Source: Chitinophagaceae bacterium
GTDB lineage: Bacteria > Bacteroidota > Bacteroidia > Chitinophagales > Chitinophagaceae
Assembly: GCA_023251335.1 (NCBI GenBank)
Contig: JAHEZA010000224.1
Span: 1-5,218 of the forward strand
DNA length: 5,218 nucleotides
Reading direction: 5' to 3'
The translations under genes were made by a program, and so were the position numbers. Shown piece by piece: positions 1-5,218 of this stretch; the stretch's first letter is position 1, and every line of letters begins with the position of its first letter. The notes under the pieces are model-generated. The model did not search any database and was not told the origin of the DNA. It saw only the letters and a program-made list of their open reading frames with translations.

Positions 1-614
1 TCTCCCAGTTTGTACATTATGGGTTCAGCAATTTTGAGAGAAGAAATCAGGCTATCGTAGATGTCAAACCGGGAATTTAATGAATACTCCACAACATAGT
101 TATTTTCATAACCATAAGGGACATCGCCGAAATGTTTGATCAAATTAAAATAACAAAATGCTTTCATTGTCATTGCTTCACCGTATAACTGAGTCCAATC
201 GGAAACCGTCCCTGAGGCTACATCATCCTTATAAGCCTGTTTGTCAGCAATAAGTCCGGCCACCTTTGATGCTCGTGCAAGTGTTGTATAAAGATTGTTA
301 AACCCCGCTGCTTGCGCGTCAATTGGCAATAAATTCGGTTGTAAAATGGCGTTGAGGTTGTTACTGGAATTTTGCTCGGGATACATTTCAGCATCTGACC
401 CGATTGGGTCATTCCATCTGTATGTTCCCATAATACAATTCTGACGATAATTTGCGTAACACCACGATAGTGTTTTAAACGTTTCCGAAGGTGTGGATGT
501 AACAAAATTATCATCTACATTGGATGGCGATGAGACATCCAGGAAACTTTTTTTGCATTGGGTAAACGTGAGACACAATGTAATGACTGCTATATAATTT
601 ATTAATCTTCTCAT
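1..614 (-). CDS. SusD/RagB-family surface glycan-binding lipoprotein, 3' end missing
   Basis: This is the N-terminal 204 residues of a SusD-like outer-membrane lipoprotein; the gene continues past the left edge of the window. SusD proteins sit on the cell surface, form a lid over a SusC partner and bind the incoming glycan. The ATG at 612-614 opens MRRLINYIAVITLCLTFTQC, a short basic start, a hydrophobic stretch and a lipidation cysteine at residue 20, followed by KKSFLDV, which matches the usual SusD 'C..xxLD' start. The segment around residues 145-168 (GEAMTMKAFCYFNLIKHFGD, then VPYG) is the hallmark SusD TPR-region motif. SRFDIYDSLISSLKIAEP at about 181-198 fits the next conserved helix. 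Family members are usually about 450-600 residues, so more than half is missing. No stop or frameshift interrupts the visible frame. It starts 17 bp after the susC stop, so it is probably cotranscribed and translationally close. The residue before the lipid cysteine is Gln, which is less usual than Gly, Ala or Ser. The ligand is unknown. Confidence 0.95.
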   Translation of the reverse strand, partial: MRRLINYIAVITLCLTFTQCKKSFLDVSSPSNVDDNFVTSTPSETFKTLSWCYANYRQNCIMGTYRWNDPIGSDAEMYPEQNSSNNLNAILQPNLLPIDAQAAGFNNLYTTLARASKVAGLIADKQAYKDDVASGTVSDWTQLYGEAMTMKAFCYFNLIKHFGDVPYGYENNYVVEYSLNSRFDIYDSLISSLKIAEPIMYKLG

Positions 615-631
615 TATTAGAAATTTAATTG
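615..631 (-). other. susC-susD intercistronic spacer without Shine-Dalgarno
   Basis: Only 17 bp separate the susC TAA stop (632-634) from the susD ATG (612-614). On the coding strand the spacer reads CAATTAAATTTCTAATA: A/T-rich, with no AGGAGG-like motif and no hairpin or terminator. This is the usual way Bacteroidota genes start, and it supports transcription of susC and susD as one unit. Confidence 0.7.
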
Positions 632-3600
632 TTAGAAGGTAAGGTTTAAACCGAATACATAAGACCGCGCACGGGGGTATGTTCCAAAATCCAAACCTGT
701 AGTGGGATACACGGCGTTGTTATGCGACGGATCGGCATTTACTTCAGGATCGAGCCCCGAATACCCCGTAACAGTAAGCACATTATAGATACTACCATAT
801 ACACGGAGATTATTTACTTTTGCTTTTGACGTGATCGACCTAGGTAATGTATATCCCAAAACAAGTGTATTTAAACGCAAAAACGAACCATCTTCAATAC
901 CCAGCGTCGAGACTCCGCTTACCTCATTATATGCTAAAGGTAGAGATGCATTAGCGTTTGCCGCATCTAATTCATCAGGCGTGGTCAGCCGTACAAGTTG
1001 TCCATCCTCGACGTCATAAATTTTGTAGGAATTCTTCATAATATCTAACTTATTCTGATAAACGCCTTGTTCCTTTGGACCATAAAGCGTAGACAGCTTA
1101 TTCGCGTTGTAGATTTGATTACCGTAACTCCAGTTTAAGTAAGCTCCGAAGTCAATACTTTTATAAGTTGCGCTAAGATTGAAGCCACCGGTATGGACTG
1201 GATTCATATTTCCAATAACCGAAATATCGTTATCATCTATTACACCATCGCCATTCAGGTCGTTGTACTTTGGAAGCCCCGGATACGCAATCTGACCGGT
1301 TGGACGATCACTTGAGGTAAGCCCATGTACAACGGACATCCAGCTACCAATATCAGCCACGCCTTTTTTCAAAGTGTATTTCCCGTTATCGTAATTAAAA
1401 TCTGAAGGCGCATAAACACCTTCATAAATTAGTCCGCGAACCAATCCAACAGGCTGGCCTGGCTGAAGGACATAATCATTTACAGGAAAAGAAGCGGCAG
1501 TACCCGCCCAGGCTGTACCATAAAGCCCGGTTACGTTAGGAGCAAGATTATCCACATTGCTCTTATTGAAGTTAATGTTGCCGCCCGCGGTTACTCTCCA
1601 ATCCTTGTTTTCGAAAATTGTTCCGGAAAGTGAAAGCTCTATTCCTTTGTTGCTTGTTTGTCCAATATTGGCATACGTCGAAGTAAACCCGGTGATTCCC
1701 GGAATGGTGGTCAACATAAGGAGATCTTTAGTAGTATTCCAGTACGCATCAATGGTTCCTGCCAACCGGCTATTAAACAAAGAAAAGTCTGTTCCGATAT
1801 CGCGTGTAATAGTTGTCTCCCATTTCAGGTTTGGATTTGCCAGTGTGGAAGAAGCCAAATCGTAGGCAGACAAGCGTTCGCCATTAATAGCATATTGATA
1901 TCTTTGGTCGGTTACAGACCCCCACGACTGGGACCATAAATTGGAACTAATCCCATCATTACCAACTGCGCCATAAGAAGCCCGAAGCTTTAAATTATCC
2001 AACCAATTTATGTTTTGCATAAAAGGTTCTTCTGACATTTTCCATGCAACTGCTCCTGCCGGAAAATATCCCCACCTGTTAGAAGGTGCGAATTTAGACG
2101 AACCGTCTGCACGAAAGGTGAACGTAAATAAATACTTGTCAAGCAGAGAATAGTTTGCCCGGCCAAAATAGGAATTAATACGGTTGGGCGTACTTACACT
2201 GGATGAAAACGTACTCGAACCAACCGTCTGATCATATTGGTTAATCTGGGCAAAAGCTGTTTGCTTGTCAAAATTTGCAGGGAAATGATTCGCCTGGATT
2301 GTTAAGCCCGTTCCACCCGAATTATAAACCTCCTGCCCTGCCAACAGATTCAATTTATTGTCGCTATTAATATTGAAGTCATAGTTCAACGTATTTGACC
2401 AGCGCAATCCCCAACTATCAGACTTTCCGTATTTAGCGTCTCCCGCATAAATTTTTTCGCCCGTTGCATCATCGATATAGTTGTTGTAAATCGCTCCCGA
2501 CCAGGTCTTCTGCTGCCCCCATGCTGTACTCATGCTGAAATCACTATGGAATATTAACCCTTTGATTACTTTCCAATCTAAAGATGCTATTCCGCGAAGG
2601 TTTTGATTCATGGAAAGAGGGAAATAATCTCCTATACGGGCAGCAGGGCTGTAATTGTCCCACATCACATTTTTCCCGTATTGTTCTATATTGCCTTGAT
2701 TCAATGCGTCCAGGTCTCCCAGAATGTGAGATGTCGCAATAGGACGGAATTGGTAAGCAGTTGAGAGCAAAGACCCATAACCGTTCGTTGTCGATTCATC
2801 ATCCATATCCTGGACATTTGTATAACGTGTATCTAAGCTGAACGTAACGTTGTCAAAGACTTTTTGAGCAAGTTTAAATGCTGCGTTGGCTCGTTTGTAA
2901 TAAGAATTTATTTTCATCCCCTGGTCGTCTATATAGTTGGCGGAGAACAATAGTTTTGTTTTGTCTGTTCCACCGGTCAACGTCAGGCCATTGCTCCAGG
3001 ATGTAGAATTATTATATACATCCTTTTGAATATCGTCTGAAGCCAGATTTTTATAACTATCAATTCCACCTGTATTATTACCGGTGTTCGCGCCCAGTCC
3101 ATACAATTGCTCAAAAGGTACCTGGTAAGCGTTGCCATTCGCGGCAGCGTTGGCCCATACGTACTGCAAATAATCGTAGGGATCCAGCGCTTTCATATAT
3201 TTTGTAGGAGTATTGAACTTAACGTAGCTGTTAATACTAACGTTTGTTTTTCCCGATTGTGCTCCTTTTGTGGTAACAAGAACCACGCCGTTCGCCCCTC
3301 TTGCGCCGTAAATTGCAGTAGATGAAGCGTCCTTTAATACGTCAATACTTTGCACCTGATCCGAAGGAATATCACTCAATGAACCGGGAACCCCATCAAT
3401 TAAAATTAATGGCTGGTTACTCTGTGATATCGAACCTCCTCCCCTTACACGAATAGCAACGTCTGCGCCAGGACGTCCATCTTGTGAAGTAACATTCACC
3501 CCTGGCAATTTCCCCTGCATAGCCTGCGCAACATTTGCAACAGGTGCAGTCGCTATTTCTTTTCCTGAAACAGACGCCACGGATCCTGTGAGGTCTTTTC

Positions 3601-3943
3601 TTTTCACCGTGCCATAACCAATAACCACCACTTCATTTAAGTTGGAAGCAGTCTTAGCAAGTGAGACATTAATCACATTCTGATCACCAACGGTTATTTC
3701 TTTTTGTTCCTGCCCGACATAGCTGAATATTAAAATTTCTTTGCCGGTTGAAGGGATTGATATTGAATAATCACCGGACGCGTTGGTCGTAGTCGCTTTA
3801 GCCGTGCCTTTTAGCGATATAGTAACTCCCGATAAAGATCCCCCTTCGACAGACGTAACTTTGCCGGACACGTTTCTTTGCTGTGCCCTGGCCATCGTAA
3901 AGGAAAACAGTAGAAGGAGAAAAGGAAAAATTTTACTTTTCAT
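632..3943 (-). CDS. SusC/RagA-family TonB-dependent outer-membrane transporter
   Basis: This is a complete 1103-residue SusC-like importer that carries oligosaccharides or similar large nutrients across the outer membrane using TonB-ExbBD energy. The ATG at 3941-3943 opens a clear signal peptide: basic start, Leu/Phe-rich core at about 5-17, probable cleavage after Ala20 (ARA|QQ). Residues about 24-98 form a carboxypeptidase-regulatory-like beta domain (VSGKVT..GVTISLKGT). A TonB box follows at 103-111 (NEVVVIGYG), then the plug at about 115-228 with the family signatures RVRGGGSI (165-172) and DVLKDASSTAIYGARGANGV (201-220). The rest is the 22-strand-type barrel, ending in GLNLTF with the terminal aromatic residue expected for outer-membrane insertion. 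A calcium-loop-like segment, DLNGDGVIDDND, lies at 895-906 and is common in this family. There is no N-terminal STN signalling domain, so control by an anti-sigma/ECF pair is not expected, in keeping with the LacI-type regulator next door. The length is normal. Substrate unknown. Confidence 0.97.
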   Translation of the reverse strand: MKSKIFPFLLLLFSFTMARAQQRNVSGKVTSVEGGSLSGVTISLKGTAKATTTNASGDYSISIPSTGKEILIFSYVGQEQKEITVGDQNVINVSLAKTASNLNEVVVIGYGTVKRKDLTGSVASVSGKEIATAPVANVAQAMQGKLPGVNVTSQDGRPGADVAIRVRGGGSISQSNQPLILIDGVPGSLSDIPSDQVQSIDVLKDASSTAIYGARGANGVVLVTTKGAQSGKTNVSINSYVKFNTPTKYMKALDPYDYLQYVWANAAANGNAYQVPFEQLYGLGANTGNNTGGIDSYKNLASDDIQKDVYNNSTSWSNGLTLTGGTDKTKLLFSANYIDDQGMKINSYYKRANAAFKLAQKVFDNVTFSLDTRYTNVQDMDDESTTNGYGSLLSTAYQFRPIATSHILGDLDALNQGNIEQYGKNVMWDNYSPAARIGDYFPLSMNQNLRGIASLDWKVIKGLIFHSDFSMSTAWGQQKTWSGAIYNNYIDDATGEKIYAGDAKYGKSDSWGLRWSNTLNYDFNINSDNKLNLLAGQEVYNSGGTGLTIQANHFPANFDKQTAFAQINQYDQTVGSSTFSSSVSTPNRINSYFGRANYSLLDKYLFTFTFRADGSSKFAPSNRWGYFPAGAVAWKMSEEPFMQNINWLDNLKLRASYGAVGNDGISSNLWSQSWGSVTDQRYQYAINGERLSAYDLASSTLANPNLKWETTITRDIGTDFSLFNSRLAGTIDAYWNTTKDLLMLTTIPGITGFTSTYANIGQTSNKGIELSLSGTIFENKDWRVTAGGNINFNKSNVDNLAPNVTGLYGTAWAGTAASFPVNDYVLQPGQPVGLVRGLIYEGVYAPSDFNYDNGKYTLKKGVADIGSWMSVVHGLTSSDRPTGQIAYPGLPKYNDLNGDGVIDDNDISVIGNMNPVHTGGFNLSATYKSIDFGAYLNWSYGNQIYNANKLSTLYGPKEQGVYQNKLDIMKNSYKIYDVEDGQLVRLTTPDELDAANANASLPLAYNEVSGVSTLGIEDGSFLRLNTLVLGYTLPRSITSKAKVNNLRVYGSIYNVLTVTGYSGLDPEVNADPSHNNAVYPTTGLDFGTYPRARSYVFGLNLTF

Positions 3944-4120
3944 AAACAGGTTTATTTAAGTGAAAAAGAATTGGGTTTGATAAAAAAAAATGAAAAAAAA
4001 ATCCATCGAACAAAAACGCCAGCTGTTATTTGCTAAAGGCTAAATATCCGGGCAATCTGTTCTCATAATCACACAAGCATTCAATAGAAACTAATAGCGC
4101 ATCTTTAACTTTTCGTTTGG

Positions 4121-4128
4121 CAAGTGTA
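4121..4128 (-). promoter_or_regulatory. Weak candidate -7 element for susC
   Basis: On the minus strand this reads TACACTTG, one mismatch from the Bacteroidota -7 consensus TAnnTTTG. No TTG is seen at the expected -33 distance upstream, so the call is weak. If real, it would give a susC leader of roughly 170 nt and would place the inverted-repeat cluster just upstream of the promoter. Confidence 0.2.
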
Positions 4129-4151
4129 AATAGATTTAACTTATAAAATCC

Positions 4152-4167
4152 ATAATCGGATGATTAT
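4152..4167. repeat. 16-bp inverted repeat, possible second operator
   Basis: ATAATC (4152-4157) and GATTAT (4162-4167) are exact reverse complements around a 4-bp centre, GGAT. The outer AATC...GATT letters are shared with the dyad at 4176-4195, and the two centres are 26 bp apart. It may be a second binding site for the same regulator, but the half-site spacing differs and A/T-rich DNA gives short dyads by chance. Confidence 0.35.
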
Positions 4168-4175
4168 TTCTATGC

Positions 4176-4195
4176 AATCGTTCCCGATAACGATT
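4176..4195. promoter_or_regulatory. Candidate LacI-family operator (perfect 7-bp inverted repeat)
   Basis: The arms AATCGTT (4176-4182) and AACGATT (4189-4195) are exact reverse complements around a 6-bp centre (CCCGAT), giving a 20-bp dyad of the size LacI-type dimers bind. It lies 88 bp before the regulator ATG and about 230 bp before the susC ATG, so it could serve both genes. The symmetry is read directly from the sequence; its assignment as the operator of the adjacent regulator is inference. The centre is not the CG step typical of many LacI-family sites, which leaves some doubt. Confidence 0.5.
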
Positions 4196-4213
4196 CCATT
4201 TTTTTAAAAATGG
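4196..4213. repeat. 18-bp A/T-rich inverted repeat
   Basis: CCATTTTT (4196-4203) and AAAAATGG (4206-4213) are exact reverse complements around TT. It directly abuts the dyad ending at 4195 and lies 70 bp before the regulator ATG. It could be a protein-binding site, a bent A/T element at the regulator promoter, or a chance A/T dyad. It is unlikely to be a terminator, because no gene ends nearby and the stem has only two G/C pairs. Confidence 0.35.
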
Positions 4214-4232
4214 TCTGCTTGCAAAAAATTAG

Positions 4233-4240
4233 TACTTTTA
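4233..4240 (+). promoter_or_regulatory. Weak candidate -7 element for the LacI-type gene
   Basis: TACTTTTA matches TAnnTTTG except for the last base. It lies 43 bp before the ATG and just downstream of the inverted repeat at 4196-4213. The only nearby TTG (4219-4221) is too close to be a standard -33 box, so this is a tentative call. Confidence 0.2.
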
Positions 4241-4283
4241 AGACCCCGAAGATGAATTATAAAACTACTTCTCACTTTTAACT

Positions 4284-5218
4284 ATGCGACTAGATACAGT
4301 TACCATAAAGGACATTGCCAAAGCTTTAAATTTTTCTACTTCTACCGTTTCGAGAGCCTTACGAGGCAGTTACGAAATAAGCGAAGAAACAAAGAAAAAG
4401 GTAACAGAGTATGCTGAAAAAATCAACTACCGGCCTAATCCGATTGCCTTAAGCTTAAAAGAACGAAGAAGCCGGGCGATAGGCGTCGTGGTCAGTGAAA
4501 TCGCAAACGATTTCTTTTCTCAGGCAATTGATGGAATAGAATCGATTGCGTACAACTGCGGATACCACGTAATTATCACACAGAGCCATGAATCTGAAGA
4601 AAGAGAGAAAGCCAATGTGATGCACCATACATCCCGGTCGGTAGACGGCTTGTTAATATCACTTTCAAGCGGAACGGTAGATCTATCTTATTTAAAAGAG
4701 CTGAATAATAAAGGGCTGCCTATTGTGTTCTTTGACCGGATCACTGATGAAATTGAAACTCACAAAGTAACCGCAAATAATTCTATCGGGGCCTTTCAAG
4801 CAACGGAACATTTGATTCGACAAGGGTTCAAAAATATTGCTCACCTGACAAGTTCACCTTATTTATCCATCACTAAAGAAAGAATGGATGGATACAAAAA
4901 AGCACTTGAAAAACACCACATACCATTTAACGAAAATTTGATAAAGCATTGCAATCATGGAGGCATGATTGCCGATGAAGTTGAAGAAGCATTAGTTTCA
5001 TTATTTAAAAGTAAAACACCGCCTGATGCTGTCTTTACTACCGGGGGCCGGATTACAACGGTCTGTTTTAAAATATTGAAAACGATGAAACCTATAAAAG
5101 ATATAGGTTTTGTGGGATTTACTAATAACAAGGTGGCTGACTTATTCGATCCGCCAATGACTGTTGTAACGCAACCTGCTTTTGAAATCGGAGAAGAAGC
5201 TACCCGGTTATTAGTACA
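4284..5218 (+). CDS. LacI/GalR-family transcriptional regulator, 3' end missing
   Basis: The first 311 codons are visible and the frame is open to the right edge; family members are about 335-350 residues, so only the extreme C-terminus is missing. The ATG at 4284 places the helix-turn-helix at its standard position: TIKDIAKALNFSTSTVSRAL (residues 7-26), then YEISEETKKKV and the hinge segment NYRPNPIALSLKERRS (48-63). The periplasmic-binding-protein-like sensor domain follows from IGVVVSEIANDFFSQAIDGI (66-85), with VDGLLIS (120-126), FFDR (149-152), RMDGY (200-204), GFVGFTN (275-281) and a late TVVTQPAFEIGEEA segment (293-306). It probably binds DNA as a dimer and responds to a sugar or sugar phosphate released from the imported glycan. 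The position that normally holds an effector-contacting Asp (family pattern 'F..(N/S)D.(L/M)') reads VFTTGGRIT at 250-258, with Gly255 instead. It is divergent from susCD, which it probably controls. Repressor versus activator cannot be told from sequence. Confidence 0.95.
   Translation, partial: MRLDTVTIKDIAKALNFSTSTVSRALRGSYEISEETKKKVTEYAEKINYRPNPIALSLKERRSRAIGVVVSEIANDFFSQAIDGIESIAYNCGYHVIITQSHESEEREKANVMHHTSRSVDGLLISLSSGTVDLSYLKELNNKGLPIVFFDRITDEIETHKVTANNSIGAFQATEHLIRQGFKNIAHLTSSPYLSITKERMDGYKKALEKHHIPFNENLIKHCNHGGMIADEVEEALVSLFKSKTPPDAVFTTGGRITTVCFKILKTMKPIKDIGFVGFTNNKVADLFDPPMTVVTQPAFEIGEEATRLLV

Larger units (their letters stand above)
3944..4283. promoter_or_regulatory. Divergent intergenic control region between susC and the LacI-type gene
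   Basis: This 340-bp A/T-rich stretch contains no convincing ORF and no RNA gene that I can recognise. It must hold the promoters of both the leftward susCD operon and the rightward regulator gene. Visible structure: two nine-base A-tracts near the susC start (3982-3990 and 3993-4001), a cluster of three perfect inverted repeats at 4152-4213, and a degenerate partial copy of one repeat near 4052-4070. No clean match to the Bacteroidota promoter consensus (TTTG at -33, TAnnTTTG at -7) was found for either gene; the best partial matches are listed separately. Neither ATG has a Shine-Dalgarno sequence upstream. Confidence 0.8.

Noticed and set aside
218..514. 98-codon minus-strand ORF
   Set aside because: It overlaps the susD-like gene on the same strand in another frame, and its translation is not protein-like (His/Arg/Leu-rich, no motif). 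The susD frame has a lipoprotein signal and family motifs.
831..1019. 62-codon plus-strand ORF
   Set aside because: It lies entirely antisense to the susC-like gene, shows no recognisable motif and no promoter, and is a shadow of the real coding strand.
1557..1939. Two overlapping plus-strand ORFs (102 and 93 codons)
   Set aside because: Both are antisense to the middle of the susC barrel, overlap each other in different frames and resemble no known family.
3107..3325. 72-codon plus-strand ORF
   Set aside because: It is antisense to the conserved susC plug region; the open frame follows from the codon use of that gene.
4018..4040. Possible hairpin GCCAGC...GCT-AAA-GGC in the susC leader
   Set aside because: The stem is short and needs a three-base bulge, with no U-run or partner structure. 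It is not distinguishable from chance.
3944..4283. Searched for a riboswitch, tRNA, small RNA, CRISPR repeat or insertion-sequence end
   Set aside because: No conserved RNA core, cloverleaf, regularly spaced repeat or transposase remnant was seen. Only short dyads and A-tracts stand out.

Overview
The window looks like part of a glycan-uptake locus (a polysaccharide utilization locus, PUL, or a similar nutrient-import locus) from a Bacteroidota chromosome. Evidence for the phylum: a SusC/RagA-type TonB-dependent transporter is followed immediately by a SusD-type lipoprotein; none of the three gene starts has a Shine-Dalgarno sequence, and the leaders are A/T-rich; and the LacI-type regulator has the N-terminal sequence style typical of this phylum. 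The protein style suggests an environmental lineage such as Chitinophagales or Sphingobacteriales, but that is an impression and cannot be settled from this sequence.

Layout: positions 1-614 hold the first 204 codons of a susD-like gene on the minus strand, cut by the left edge of the window. Positions 632-3943 hold a complete 1103-residue susC-like gene on the minus strand, 17 bp upstream of susD, so the two almost certainly form one operon in the order susC-susD. Positions 3944-4283 are a 340-bp divergent intergenic region that is A/T-rich and carries three closely packed perfect inverted repeats (4152-4167, 4176-4195, 4196-4213). Positions 4284-5218 hold a plus-strand LacI/GalR-family regulator whose last few dozen codons run off the right edge.

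Likely joint function (inference from family knowledge): the SusD-like lipoprotein caps the SusC-like barrel on the cell surface and captures an oligosaccharide or similar ligand. TonB energy then drives import through SusC. The divergently encoded LacI-type protein senses a downstream sugar and controls the susCD promoter, probably through one or more of the inverted repeats. The substrate cannot be named, because no glycoside hydrolase or other enzyme gene is in the window.

I see no evidence of a new type of system here. The points most worth a second look are the operator-like inverted-repeat cluster and an apparent Asp-to-Gly change at the usual effector-contact position of the regulator.
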